This document shows positions 48,942 through 57,556 of a DNA stretch of 64,000 nt, one piece after another (position 1 is the stretch's first letter; the number at the start of each line of letters is the position of its first letter). The translations under genes and the position numbers were made by a program. This DNA is from Actinomycetota bacterium (GTDB taxonomy: Bacteria; Actinomycetota; UBA4738; HRBIN12), in contig VAYU01000028.1 in assembly GCA_005884925.1 (NCBI GenBank), positions 1 to 64,000 on the forward strand, in the 5' to 3' direction. The notes below the pieces were generated by a model that saw nothing but the letters and a program-made list of their open reading frames with translations, was not told where the DNA came from and did no database searches.

Positions 48942-48985
48942 GGCCTGCGGCCTGCGGCCTGCGGCCTGCGGCCTGCGGCCTGCGG
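48942..48985. repeat. GGCCTGC heptamer, six tandem copies
   Basis: Six perfect copies of GGCCTGC at 48942-48983 plus GG, 37 bases upstream of the DUF47-pit operon start. The copies are identical, unlike the 14-base arrays, so the array may be unstable. A TACCTT on the minus strand (complement of 48986-48991) next to it could place the array within the operon's 5' untranslated region. Confidence 0.9.
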
Positions 48986-49002
48986 AAGGTACCGGGTGCC
49001 AC

Positions 49003-49035
49003 CCCGGGTGTCCAGCGGGTGGACGAAAGATGAAC
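49003..49035 (-). promoter_or_regulatory. Pho-box-like 11-base repeats upstream of pit unit
   Basis: Read on the minus strand, three contiguous 11-mers GTTCATCTTTC, GTCCACCCGCT and GGACACCCGGG share CAYC at the same place, resembling the clearer boxes at pstS. The distance to TACCTT (48986-48991) does not repeat the 27-base spacing seen there, so this is a weaker candidate. Confidence 0.35.
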
Positions 49036-49054
49036 GACGAGGTCGGAGGCTGCC

Positions 49055-49750
49055 TCAGCCGACGAACTTGTACCCGAGCCCGCGGACCGTGAGCAGCAGC
49101 TCCGGGTCGTGCGGATCCTGCTCGATCTTCTGACGGATCCGCTTCACGTGAACGTCGAGCGTCTTCGTATCCCCCACGTAGTCGTGACCCCAGATCTCCT
49201 CGATCAGGAACTCGCGGGTCAGCAGGCGGCCGCGGCGTCGCAGGAACGCCTCGAGCAGCTCGAACTCCTTCGGGGGGAAGGCCACCAGCCCTTCGCCGAC
49301 CCGGACCTCATGCTTCGCGACGTCCATCTCGATCGGGCCCCCGTTGAGCATCTCCTCCGCCGCCGCCGGTGCCTGCATCCGCGCGCGCCGCAGGTGCGCA
49401 CGCACGCGGGAGACGAGCTCGCGGATCGAGAACGGCTTCGTGACGTAATCGTCGGCGCCGAGCTCGAGGCCCGCCACCTTGTCCGCCTCGGAGTCCTTCG
49501 CGGTCACCATGACGATCGGCACGTTGGACTCCTGGCGGATCAGCCGACAGACATCGAGCCCCGACAGCTCGGGCAGCATGAGGTCCAGGATCACCAGATC
49601 GGGATCGTCGTTGCGGAACCGCTCGATCGCCTTGCGCCCGTCGACCGCCAGCGTGACGGTGAACCCCTCCTGCTCGAGCGAGTACCGGATCGATCCGGCG
49701 AGCGACTCCTCGTCTTCCACGAGGAGGATCCGGCGTTGCGTGTCGCTCAC
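49055..49750 (-). CDS. phoP: PhoB/RegX3-like OmpR-family response regulator
   Basis: 231 residues. A receiver domain has the acidic pair VEDEE, phospho-Asp in LVILDLMLPEL (about 56), VTAKD and the switch Lys in DYVTKPFS. The C-terminal winged helix (about 135-231) has FPPKEFELLEAFLRRRGRLL and TLDVHVKRIRQKIEQD plus RGLGYKFVG. It should bind the 11-base Pho repeats. The GTG start overlaps the phoU stop (GTGA), making it the last gene of the pst unit; the partner kinase gene is at 54413. Symbol phoP/phoB/regX3 by context. Confidence 0.88.
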   Translation of the reverse strand: MSDTQRRILLVEDEESLAGSIRYSLEQEGFTVTLAVDGRKAIERFRNDDPDLVILDLMLPELSGLDVCRLIRQESNVPIVMVTAKDSEADKVAGLELGADDYVTKPFSIRELVSRVRAHLRRARMQAPAAAEEMLNGGPIEMDVAKHEVRVGEGLVAFPPKEFELLEAFLRRRGRLLTREFLIEEIWGHDYVGDTKTLDVHVKRIRQKIEQDPHDPELLLTVRGLGYKFVG

Positions 49751-50430
49751 GCCTGCACCTCGTGCGAAGCGTCGGTGAACTCACGGAACTCGCCCGTGAT
49801 CAAGAAGCTGACCTGCTCGGCGATGTCCACCGCGTTGTCGCCCACGCGCTCGAGCGCGCGCGCTGCGAGGTTCATGTGCAGCCCCCAATCGAGCGCCGCG
49901 GGATCGTCCGCGAGCTTCAACGCCTCCAGATGCGTTGCTCGGTTGAGGCGGTCGACGGGGTCATCCATCGTGGGCAGCCGGAGCGCGAGCTCGAGGTTCC
50001 GCGTCGCGAGCGCCTCCAACGCCGTGCGGAGCATCTGCACGACCAGGTCGCCCATCTCGCGGATCTGTCCCCGCATCGCGTCGCTCCCCGGGAGATCCTT
50101 CGCGATCAGGTACAGCTTGGCGATGTTCACGGCCTGATCCCCGATCCGCTCCAGATGCAGGCTGGAATGGATGATCGCCGAGATCAGCCGCAGATCGGCG
50201 GCGACGGGGGTCTGGAGCGCGAGCGTCCGCAACGTCCGCTGTTCGATGTCGAGGTACCGATGGTCGATCGAATCGTCCAGGTCGATCACGCGCTGGGCCT
50301 GATCCGCGTCGCCGTGCGTGATCGCGTGCACGGCCCCCTGGACGGCGGTGCCCGCCAGCTCGCCCATCTCCAGGATCTCGCGTTGCAGATCGTCGAGCTC
50401 GCCGTGGAAGCTCCGCCGCGTCTCGGTCAT
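49747..50430 (-). CDS. phoU: Phosphate signalling protein PhoU
   Basis: 227 residues, two PhoU helical repeats: FHGELDDLQREILEMGELAGTA, LISAIIHSSLHLERIGDQAVNIAK and its second-half counterpart MNLAARALERVGDNAVDIAEQ, with the metal-binding E-R-x-GD motifs intact. PhoU restrains the PhoR-like kinase when Pst transports phosphate. The ATG shares one base with the pstB stop (TGATG). Between pstB and the regulator gene as in many bacteria. Confidence 0.93.
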   Translation of the reverse strand: MTETRRSFHGELDDLQREILEMGELAGTAVQGAVHAITHGDADQAQRVIDLDDSIDHRYLDIEQRTLRTLALQTPVAADLRLISAIIHSSLHLERIGDQAVNIAKLYLIAKDLPGSDAMRGQIREMGDLVVQMLRTALEALATRNLELALRLPTMDDPVDRLNRATHLEALKLADDPAALDWGLHMNLAARALERVGDNAVDIAEQVSFLITGEFREFTDASHEVQA

Positions 50431-51188
50431 CAGCCGAACCGCCCCGTCACGTAGTCCTCGGTCCGTTTGTCGTCCGGGGTGGTGAACACCTTCTCGGTGG
50501 GTCCGAACTCCACGACCTCCCCGAAGAGCATGAAGAGGGTCCAGTCCGAGACCCGGGCGGCCTGCTGCATGTTGTGGGTCACGATCACGATCGTGTATCG
50601 CTCCTTGAGGTCGCCGACGAGCTCCTCGATCCGGAGCGTGGACGCCGGGTCGAGCGCGGACGCGGGCTCGTCCAGCAGGATGACCTCGGGCTCCACCGCC
50701 AGCGCCCGCGCGATGCACAACCGCTGCTGCTGCCCGCCCGACAGGCGTCCGCCCGGCTCATCCAGCCGGTCCTTGACCTCGTCCCAGAGCCCGGCGGCCC
50801 GGAGGGCACGCTCGCCCCGCTCCGTCAGCTTCGATCGCGGGATCCGCTCGCCCGAGAGCCGGAGCCCCGCGGTCGCGTTGTCGAGGATGCTCATCGTCGG
50901 GAACGGGTTCGGCCGTTGGAACACCATGCCGATCCTCCGACGCACCGCCACCGGGTCGACGTCCGTCCCGTAGATGTCGGTCCCGTCGAACAGCACCTTC
51001 CCCTCCACGCGCGCGCCGCGGACCTCCTCGTGCATCCGGTTCAGGCATCGGATCAGCGTCGATTTCCCGCAGCCGGATGGCCCGATGATGGCGGTGACGG
51101 ATCCCGGTCTCGCGGTCAGGCTGACGTCGTGCAACACATGGTTCGAGCCGAACCACGCATCGAGGTCGACGGTCTCCACTTTCCTCAC
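50430..51188 (-). CDS. pstB: Phosphate ABC transporter ATP-binding protein PstB
   Basis: 252 residues: Walker [21 protein letters not shown]-loop [16 protein letters not shown] (the NPFP is PstB-specific), signature [15 protein letters not shown], Walker [14 protein letters not shown] and H-loop [16 protein letters not shown]. It energises high-affinity phosphate import with PstSCA. The GTG overlaps the pstA stop (GTGA). Confidence 0.96.
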   Translation of the reverse strand: MRKVETVDLDAWFGSNHVLHDVSLTARPGSVTAIIGPSGCGKSTLIRCLNRMHEEVRGARVEGKVLFDGTDIYGTDVDPVAVRRRIGMVFQRPNPFPTMSILDNATAGLRLSGERIPRSKLTERGERALRAAGLWDEVKDRLDEPGGRLSGGQQQRLCIARALAVEPEVILLDEPASALDPASTLRIEELVGDLKERYTIVIVTHNMQQAARVSDWTLFMLFGEVVEFGPTEKVFTTPDDKRTEDYVTGRFG

Positions 51189-52063
51189 GCGATCCTCTTC
51201 TGCTGACGGTTGGACAGGATCCGCGCCGAGATGGCCAGGAAGAGTACCGCGGCCAGCAGCACGAGCGCCCCACCCCAGGCGATGCTGTGGAGCGCCTCGA
51301 CGGGGGTCCGGGCGTAGTCGTAGACCCGCAGCGGCACCGCGTCGGTCGGCGCCCGGATGTCGGTGTTGATGTGGTCGTTGCCGAGGGCGGTCAACAGGAT
51401 CGGCGCGGTCTCTCCCAGCGCTCGCGCGACCGCGAGCATGACGGCCGTCAGGAGTCCGGCGCCCGCGGTCGGCATCACGACCCTGACGATCGTCTTCCAC
51501 CGGGGAAGGCCCAGCGCCAGGGCGCCCTCGCGCAGCTCCTGGGGGACGAGCCGCAGCACCGCCTCGCTCGCGATCGCGACGATCGGCCACATCAACACGA
51601 CGAGGGACAGTCCGCCGGCGAGCGCGGAGAAGTTGCCCAGCGCGACGACGACGAGCGCCCAGATGAACGCTCCCGCGACGATCGAGGGCGTGGACAGCAG
51701 CACGTACGCGACCAGTCGGATCCCCGACGCGGTCCGGCCCTTCCCGTACTCGGCCAGGTAGATCCCTGCGAGGATCCCGAGCGGCACGGCGATCACCGTC
51801 GCGATCCCGACGATCAGGCCGGTCCCCACGAACGACTGCACGATCCCGCCCTGCTGCGGGTTCAGCGGACCCGCCGGCTCCTTCGTGAAGAAGTTCCACG
51901 AGAGGGCGCCGACGCCCTTCGAGACGACGTAGACGGCGATCCAGGTAAGGGGGACCAGCGCCAACCCCGCACAGGTCCACAGGAAGACCGTGAACCCCGT
52001 GTCTTTCACTCGACGGATGCCCCGCACCGGGCCCAGCGAGACGGTTCCCGCGGCGGCGCTCAT
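51185..52063 (-). CDS. pstA: Phosphate ABC transporter permease PstA
   Basis: 292 residues with six membrane helices; begins with [21 protein letters not shown] and has [17 protein letters not shown] and the EAA-type loop [21 protein letters not shown] followed by [15 protein letters not shown], typical of PstA. It forms the phosphate channel with PstC. The ATG overlaps the pstC stop by four bases. Confidence 0.94.
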   Translation of the reverse strand: MSAAAGTVSLGPVRGIRRVKDTGFTVFLWTCAGLALVPLTWIAVYVVSKGVGALSWNFFTKEPAGPLNPQQGGIVQSFVGTGLIVGIATVIAVPLGILAGIYLAEYGKGRTASGIRLVAYVLLSTPSIVAGAFIWALVVVALGNFSALAGGLSLVVLMWPIVAIASEAVLRLVPQELREGALALGLPRWKTIVRVVMPTAGAGLLTAVMLAVARALGETAPILLTALGNDHINTDIRAPTDAVPLRVYDYARTPVEALHSIAWGGALVLLAAVLFLAISARILSNRQQKRIA

Positions 52064-53088
52064 CCGGCCGTCGGCAAGACGCCTTGGGTGACCGGCACGT
52101 TCGCCGAGGGACCGCTGACCAGCTCGGCCGTGCGACGCACCAGCAGGCGAGACAACAGCGCCAGGATGAACGCCATCACCACGAGCGTCACGGCGAGTGC
52201 GAGCAACGCCGACCGGTGCAGTCCGACGCTCGTCGCCTCACGGAAGCTGCTCGCGATCCACGACGGGATCGTGGCGCCCGGATCCATGAGCGACCAACCG
52301 ATCCGCGGCGTGTTCCCGACGACCAGGGACACCGCGATCGTCTCTCCGAGGGCCCGGCCCAGCCCGAGCATCGAGGCCCCGACGATCCCGCTCCGCGCGT
52401 ACGGCAAGACCGCGAGGCGCACCGACTCGTACCGCGTCGCTCCGAGCGCGAGGGCGGCCTCGCGGAGATCCCGCGGCACGACGGCGATCACCTCGCGGCT
52501 CACGGCCGTCACGATCGGCAGGATCATGATCGCGAGGATCACGCCGGCCGTGAACAGGTCCGGGCCCTGGGCCTTGCCGTGGAAGACGGCTCCGATCGCC
52601 GGCACCTTCCCGAGCGTGCCGATCAGGAACGGTTCGACGGACGAATCGAGGATCGGCTTCAGCACGAACAGCGCCCAGAGGCCATACACGACGCTCGGGA
52701 TCGCGGCGAGGATGTCCACGAAGACGGCGAGCGGGTTGGCGATGGCCCCACGCACCTGGTTGAGCAACAGGGCGAGCCCCACCGCGATCGGCACCCCGAT
52801 CACGATCGCCACGCCCGACGTGACGAGCGAGCCGAAGATGAACGGCAGCGCGCCGAACGCCTCGCGCCCCGCTACGGGGTTCCACGAGGTTCCCACGAAG
52901 AAGTGCAGCCCGAACCTGTCGAACGTGCGCCACGCCCCGGTGGTCAACTCGACCAGCAACAGCGCGAGGAGCGCGATCAGGCCGAGCCCGACCACCAGCG
53001 TGGTGCCGCGGAACCCTCGATCGATCAGGCGCGACCGGCGCACGCGCGCCGGCGCACCTGCACCCAGGACGACGGTCGGTTCGCTCAC
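52060..53088 (-). CDS. pstC: Phosphate ABC transporter permease PstC
   Basis: 342 residues. After a hydrophilic N terminus come six membrane helices, with [40 protein letters not shown] and the EAA loop [25 protein letters not shown], ending [20 protein letters not shown]. Periplasmic-loop segment [10 protein letters not shown] is typical. GTG 53088 overlaps the pstS stop (GTGA), so the four transporter genes are tightly coupled. Confidence 0.94.
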   Translation of the reverse strand: MSEPTVVLGAGAPARVRRSRLIDRGFRGTTLVVGLGLIALLALLLVELTTGAWRTFDRFGLHFFVGTSWNPVAGREAFGALPFIFGSLVTSGVAIVIGVPIAVGLALLLNQVRGAIANPLAVFVDILAAIPSVVYGLWALFVLKPILDSSVEPFLIGTLGKVPAIGAVFHGKAQGPDLFTAGVILAIMILPIVTAVSREVIAVVPRDLREAALALGATRYESVRLAVLPYARSGIVGASMLGLGRALGETIAVSLVVGNTPRIGWSLMDPGATIPSWIASSFREATSVGLHRSALLALAVTLVVMAFILALLSRLLVRRTAELVSGPSANVPVTQGVLPTAG

Positions 53089-54188
53089 CCGGTGACGGCC
53101 GGCGAGGCGGTGAGCGCTTGACCGCTCGCCGTCATCGCCGCCAGGGCGGCGAGCGCCTTCGACGCGACGTCCGGCGGGAGCGGCGAGTAGTTCAGCTGCT
53201 GCACCGTCGACTGTCCCTTCGTGAGCGCCCACGTGACGAAGTCGAAGATCGTCTGGGCCTTGTTCGCGTCCGTTCCGTCCTCGTACAGGAGCAGATAGGT
53301 GGTGGTGGCGATGGGGTAGGCGCCCGTCGCGGATGGATCGAGGATGTTGGTCGTCGGCTGGATCGGGAACGTGAGGCCGCCGCCCGCTTTGCTGATCGAA
53401 TCGATCGACGGCGCGATGAACGAGCCGTCGGCGGCCTTGATGGCGCCGATCCCTAGGTTCGCCGACACGGCGAAGTCGAACGAGAGGTACCCGATCGAGC
53501 CGTCGGTCTGGCCGATCGCCGCCGCGACGCCGTCGTTCCCGTCGCCGCCGGTGCCCGTCGGCCATTGGACGGCCTTGTCGGCCCCGACCTTCGTGTCCCA
53601 GTCCTTACTCTGGGAGGAGAGCCACGACGTGTACACGAACGTCGTTCCCGATTCATCGGAGCGATGGACGACGGATATCGGCGTGCTCGGCAGACCGACG
53701 CCCGGATTCAGCGCCGCGATGGCCGGGTCGTTCCAGGTCTTGATGTCACCCAGGAAGATCTTGGCAGCGGTCGTGCCATCGAGCTTCAACCCCGTGTCGA
53801 GCCCGGAGACGTTGTACGCGATCACGACCCCGCCGAGCACGGTCGGCAGCTCGATGGAGCCCGTCGGCAGCGCCTTGATCTCATCGGCCTGCAACGGCGC
53901 GTCCGAAGCACCGAAGTCCACGGTCTTGGCGGTGAACTGCTCGACCCCACCCCCCGAGCCGATCGCCTGGTAGTTGATCTTCGCGCCCGACTCGATCTGT
54001 TGGAAGTCCTTGAACCACTGCTCGTAGATCGGATCGGGGAAGGTCGCCCCGGCGCCGGTCAATGCCGTTCCCTCGAACCCCCCGCCACTCGACCCGCTGC
54101 TGCTGGAGCTGCTGCTGCACGCGACCGCGACGAGCGCGATCGCAAGCGCGAACGCCCCCGCTCCCGCGAGCCTCCGTGTCTTCCTCAT
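53085..54188 (-). CDS. pstS: Phosphate-binding lipoprotein PstS
   Basis: 367 residues. Lipoprotein signal with VAVAC (Cys24) followed by a poly-Ser/Gly spacer, then the conserved entry LTGAGATFPDPIYEQWFKDF, YQAIGSGGGVEQF, VDFGASDAPL, VHRSDESGTTFVYTSWLS (phosphate-coordinating) and SIGYLSFDFA. It captures phosphate outside the cell for PstCA. Promoter: TAGCCT at 54234-54239 with a tandem Pho-like box 27 bases further upstream; a GAGGAGGGG site precedes the ATG. Confidence 0.95.
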   Translation of the reverse strand: MRKTRRLAGAGAFALAIALVAVACSSSSSSSGSSGGGFEGTALTGAGATFPDPIYEQWFKDFQQIESGAKINYQAIGSGGGVEQFTAKTVDFGASDAPLQADEIKALPTGSIELPTVLGGVVIAYNVSGLDTGLKLDGTTAAKIFLGDIKTWNDPAIAALNPGVGLPSTPISVVHRSDESGTTFVYTSWLSSQSKDWDTKVGADKAVQWPTGTGGDGNDGVAAAIGQTDGSIGYLSFDFAVSANLGIGAIKAADGSFIAPSIDSISKAGGGLTFPIQPTTNILDPSATGAYPIATTTYLLLYEDGTDANKAQTIFDFVTWALTKGQSTVQQLNYSPLPPDVASKALAALAAMTASGQALTASPAVTG

Positions 54189-54233
54189 CCCGCTTCCCCT
54201 CCTCGAGCTCGACGATCGGACCTCCGCGACCCG

Positions 54234-54288
54234 AGGCTAGGAAGCCCACATGGCACGAGCGGGGCCCCTCGATGAACGGACGATGAAC
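54234..54288 (-). promoter_or_regulatory. pstS promoter with tandem 11-base Pho-like box
   Basis: On the minus strand two contiguous 11-mers GTTCATCGTCC and GTTCATCGAGG (complement of 54267-54288) precede a -10 TAGCCT (complement of 54234-54239) by 27 bases. The 11-base period and GTTCAYC core match the direct-repeat units known for Streptomyces PhoP. Expected activator site under phosphate limitation. Confidence 0.65.
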
Positions 54289-54338
54289 GCATCCATCGAA
54301 GCCGGACGCTTCCTACGGTGAAGGGGCGCCGGCTCGCA

Positions 54339-54404
54339 CCACGGGGAACGGCGACCGAAGCCTTGGTGAACGCCCGATGAAGTACTCGGAGACGCCCGTA
54401 CACT
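54339..54404 (+). promoter_or_regulatory. Promoter of PhoR-like kinase with three Pho-like units
   Basis: Three contiguous 11-base units at 54339-54371 (complements GTTCACCAAGG, CTTCGGTCGCC and GTTCCCCGTGG) end 27 bases before a -10 TACACT (54399-54404), itself eight bases before the ATG at 54413. The box-to--10 spacing is the same as at pstS, in the opposite orientation. A half-kept unit is visible at 54312-54322. Confidence 0.6.
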
Positions 54405-54412
54405 CGGGCTCG

Positions 54413-55582
54413 ATGGCGGATGCGCTGCTGGTCGCCGGGATCGCCGCCGGGGCGGTCGCGGTTGGAGTCGCCGCCGCGGGAGTGACGGCCCGAAGGCGCC
54501 TCGCGCGGATGCGCGACCAAACCCTCACGGCACAGACGTCCCTCGAGGCGATCGAACGAGCCTCGATGGAGGAACGCCGGATCCGCGACACGATCCTTTC
54601 GTCGATGCGTGAAGGCGTGTTGTTGGTCGATCGGGAAGGCCGTTGCGTCTTCGCGAACGATGCGCTCGTCAGGCATCTGGGAGGATCACCAGCCTCCCTC
54701 GACGAGCTCTTCCCCACCGAGATCCGACACGCCGCGAGACGCGCCGGCTACACCGGGGCCGCGAACGCCGTCGAGGTGGAGACCGGGGTGCCGTCGCGCT
54801 GGCTTCGCGCCAGTTCCCAGCCGATCGATGACGGGGGATCGGTCCTGGTGGTCGTGCACGATGTGACGGAGGCACGGAGGCTCGACGCGGTCCGACGTGA
54901 CTTCGTCGCGAACGCGTCGCACGAACTGAAGACGCCTGCGGCGTCGATCCGCGCCGCGGCGGAAACCCTGCTCAACGGTGCGCTCGAAGACCCGCCCGCC
55001 GCGCGCCGGTTCACGGAGCAGTTGCAGCGAGACGCGATGCGGCTGTCGCGCATCGTGTCCGACCTGCTCGACCTGTCGCGCCTGGAGGGCGGGAGCGACC
55101 TCGCCGAGCGCGTTCGGCTCGACGTGATCGCGACCGACGAGGTCGAGCGACTGAGTGATCGCGCGGCGGAAGCCGGGGTCGCGATCGAGCTGCATGCCGA
55201 CGGTGTGCCTTCGTTCCCGGGATCGGGCCGTGACCTCGCGCTGCTCGTGCGCAACCTGATCGACAACGCGGTCCGCTCCACGCCATCGGGCGGGCGGGTG
55301 GATGTATCGGTCTCCGCGGAGGACGGGAAGGTCATCCTGCAGGTCGTGGATACCGGGGTGGGCATCCCCCAACGGGATCTCCCTCGGATCTTCGAGCGGT
55401 TCTACCGTGTCGACCGCGCACGTTCGCGCGAGACCGGTGGCACCGGTCTCGGGCTCTCCATCGTTCGTCACGTCGCCGAGAACCACGGGGGCGAGGTCAG
55501 GGTGACGAGCGAGCTGTCGGCCGGATCGACCTTCGTCGTCCGGCTGCCGGTCGCCGGCACGTCGCGAGCCGAGGCCCCGTAG
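54413..55582 (+). CDS. phoR: PhoR/SenX3-like phosphate sensor histidine kinase
   Basis: 389 residues. One N-terminal membrane helix (ALLVAGIAAGAVAVGVAAAGV), a PAS domain (about 55-155, VLLVDREGRCVFANDALVRH), HisKA with the phospho-His in FVANASHELKTPAASIRAA, N box LVRNLIDNAVRSTP, VVDTGVGIPQRDLPRIFERF and GTGLGLSIVRHV. The single-helix, no-sensor-loop form is that of SenX3/PhoR, which senses phosphate through Pst and PhoU. Start 54413 follows TACACT by eight bases. Divergent from pstS; cognate regulator presumably at 49055. Confidence 0.9.
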   Translation: MADALLVAGIAAGAVAVGVAAAGVTARRRLARMRDQTLTAQTSLEAIERASMEERRIRDTILSSMREGVLLVDREGRCVFANDALVRHLGGSPASLDELFPTEIRHAARRAGYTGAANAVEVETGVPSRWLRASSQPIDDGGSVLVVVHDVTEARRLDAVRRDFVANASHELKTPAASIRAAAETLLNGALEDPPAARRFTEQLQRDAMRLSRIVSDLLDLSRLEGGSDLAERVRLDVIATDEVERLSDRAAEAGVAIELHADGVPSFPGSGRDLALLVRNLIDNAVRSTPSGGRVDVSVSAEDGKVILQVVDTGVGIPQRDLPRIFERFYRVDRARSRETGGTGLGLSIVRHVAENHGGEVRVTSELSAGSTFVVRLPVAGTSRAEAP

Positions 55583-55593
55583 CCGACGCCCAT

Positions 55594-55599
55594 TAGGCT
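55594..55599 (+). promoter_or_regulatory. -10 element (TAGGCT) of the phosphomutase-like gene
   Basis: TAGGCT ends six bases before the GTG at 55606, starting a new leaderless unit 12 bases after the kinase stop. Confidence 0.5.
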
Positions 55600-55605
55600 G
55601 ACGCC

Positions 55606-56286
55606 GTGATGGCCACCCTCTTCCTGATCCGGCACGCCCTCACGGCCCAAACCGGCCGGGTCCTCTATGGGCAGGCCCCCGGCATCGACCTCGATGACCG
55701 TGGGCGAGCCGAGGCTGCGAGGCTCGCCGAGCGGTTCGCCTCGGTGCGGCTGACCGCCATCTACTCGAGCCCGCTCGATCGATGCACCCAGACCGTGGAG
55801 CCGCTCGCGGCCGTCAAGCGGCTGCGCGTCTCGCTCGCTCCCGCCCTGATCGAGATGGACACGGGGTCGTGGACCGGACGGACGCTGGCGCAGGTGCGCC
55901 GGACCAAACTGTGGCGGGTCGTCCAGGCGGAGCCCTCACGGTTCCGGTTCCCCGGCGGCGAGGGCTTCGTCGAGGCCGAAGCGCGCGCCGTCGCCGCCGT
56001 CGACCGCATCGCACGCAGGCACCCGCGCGGACGGGTCGCCGTCGCCACGCATGGGGACATCGTCCGCATCGTGCTCGCCCACCTGCTGGGAACGCCGCTG
56101 GACGACTTCCAGCGGATCGTCGTCGATACGGCGTCCGTCTCCGTGGTCGTGATCGACGGGAGCCACCGCCGGGTCGTGCTGGCGAACGACACCGGTGGGC
56201 TCGAGCGGTTCGGGGAACCGGCCGTCGCCCCGTGGGAGGCTGCGGCCGACGGCGGGCGCCGCCGCCGGGGGAAGCTGCGAGGATAA
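55606..56286 (+). CDS. MSMEG_4193-type histidine phosphatase / phosphomutase
   Basis: 226 residues of the histidine phosphatase superfamily: FLIRHALTAQTGRVLYGQAPG (usual RHG is RHA here), IYSSPLDRCTQTVEPLA, EMDTGSWTGRTLAQV and second His in VATHGDIVRIVLAHLLG. The family member beside DUF3090 and SCO1664 genes is widely annotated as MSMEG_4193-type putative phosphomutase. Substrate unknown. GTG 55606 with adjacent ATG 55609. First gene of a four-gene run. Confidence 0.85.
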   Translation: MMATLFLIRHALTAQTGRVLYGQAPGIDLDDRGRAEAARLAERFASVRLTAIYSSPLDRCTQTVEPLAAVKRLRVSLAPALIEMDTGSWTGRTLAQVRRTKLWRVVQAEPSRFRFPGGEGFVEAEARAVAAVDRIARRHPRGRVAVATHGDIVRIVLAHLLGTPLDDFQRIVVDTASVSVVVIDGSHRRVVLANDTGGLERFGEPAVAPWEAAADGGRRRRGKLRG

Positions 56287-56291
56287 CCATC

Positions 56292-56855
56292 GTGGAGCTC
56301 GGACCCGTGGATCGGATCACCGCGGATGCGCTCGGCGAGCCGGGGATGCGGACCTTCTACCTGCAGGCCCGTGCCGGTGACGAGCTCGTCACCGTGGTCG
56401 TCGAGAAGGAGCAGGTGGTGCTCCTTTCGCAGTCGGTCCTCGAGCTGCTCGCCGAGGTGCCGCTCGAGACCGCGCCGCTCGATGAGACCGAGCTCGCGCT
56501 GGAAGAGCCCGTTGATCCGCTGTTCCATGCGGGGCGACTGTCGATCGGCTACGACCCGGACGATGACCGGTTCCTGCTGGAGGTGACCGAGGTCGAACCG
56601 GACGACGAAGACGAGGAGGACGCTGGAGACGAGGGCTCGGGGCTCGTCGACGACGATCCTCTCGCGCTCGCTCTGGAAGGCGAGCCGGAGACGATCCGGC
56701 TGTGGGCCTCTCGCGAGCAGATGCTCGCGTTGTCCCGTCACGGTGCCGAGGTCGCCCAGCGCGGCCGCCCCACCTGCCGGTTCTGCGGCAACCCGATCGA
56801 CCCGGAGGGCCACGTGTGTCCGGCAACGAACGGGCACCGCGCGGCTCGCGCGTGA
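56292..56855 (+). CDS. DUF3090 protein
   Basis: 187 residues, VELGPVDRITADALGEPGMR start typical of the family, then FYLQARAGDELVTVVVEKEQ, an acidic insert (EPDDEDEEDAGDE) and a C-terminal zinc-like finger CRFCGNPIDPEGHVCP. Function is unknown; it always seems to travel with the neighbouring phosphomutase-like and SCO1664-like genes in actinobacteria. GTG 56292 lies five bases after the previous stop, and the TGA overlaps the next GTG (GTGA). Confidence 0.83.
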   Translation: MELGPVDRITADALGEPGMRTFYLQARAGDELVTVVVEKEQVVLLSQSVLELLAEVPLETAPLDETELALEEPVDPLFHAGRLSIGYDPDDDRFLLEVTEVEPDDEDEEDAGDEGSGLVDDDPLALALEGEPETIRLWASREQMLALSRHGAEVAQRGRPTCRFCGNPIDPEGHVCPATNGHRAARA

Positions 56856-57556
56856 TCCCGCGCGCGCTCGCGGAGGGCGAGATCGAGGTCCTCGGACTGA
56901 TGCCCGACTCATCGAACGACACCTTGCTCGCGCGCTGTCACGTCGAGGGCGAGGAGTGCTTCGCGATCTATAAGCCCGAGCGCGGCGAGACGCCGCTGTG
57001 GGATTTCCCCGAGGGGACCCTCCATCGCCGCGAGGTGGCCGCCTACGTCGTCGCCGACGCCCTCCGGTGGCCGAACGTCCCGCCCACGGTGCTTCGCGAT
57101 GGACCCGAGGGCCCCGGGTCGCTCCAGCTGTTCGTTCGGTTCGACTCGAGCCAGCACTACTTCACCCTCGGGACCGAACGGGCGGATGACTTCCGCCGCG
57201 TGGCCCTGTTCGATGTGATCATCAACAACGCGGACCGGAAAGCAGGGCACTGCCTGCTGGGCGATGACGGGAAGATCTGGCTGATCGATCACGGCGTGAG
57301 CTTCTCGGACGAGCCGAAGCTACGAACGGTGATCTGGGAGTTCGTGGGCGAGCCGATCCCGGACGAGCTCTGCGCCGATCTGACGGGGCTCGCGACCGCG
57401 CTCGAGCCGGGAGGCCACGCCCGCGCGGAGCTCCGGAAGCTGCTTGCCGAACCCGAGGTGGCGGCGACGGCCGACAGGCTGGGGCGGTTGCTGGCGCTCG
57501 GACGGTTCCCGGAGCCCGACCCGGGGGTCCGGCCGTTCCCATGGCCCCCGATCTGA
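56852..57556 (+). CDS. SCO1664-family kinase-like protein
   Basis: 234 residues with a PI3/4-kinase- or HipA-like layout: substrate Lys region FAIYKPERGETPLWDFPEGT, catalytic loop LFDVIINNADRKAGHCLLG and metal loop IWLIDHGVSFSDEPKLR. That set (Lys, NADRK and DHG) suggests an ATP-dependent phosphotransferase of unknown target. The third member of the conserved trio; overlap of four bases with DUF3090 and 16 with the methyltransferase gene. Confidence 0.82.
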   Translation: MIPRALAEGEIEVLGLMPDSSNDTLLARCHVEGEECFAIYKPERGETPLWDFPEGTLHRREVAAYVVADALRWPNVPPTVLRDGPEGPGSLQLFVRFDSSQHYFTLGTERADDFRRVALFDVIINNADRKAGHCLLGDDGKIWLIDHGVSFSDEPKLRTVIWEFVGEPIPDELCADLTGLATALEPGGHARAELRKLLAEPEVAATADRLGRLLALGRFPEPDPGVRPFPWPPI

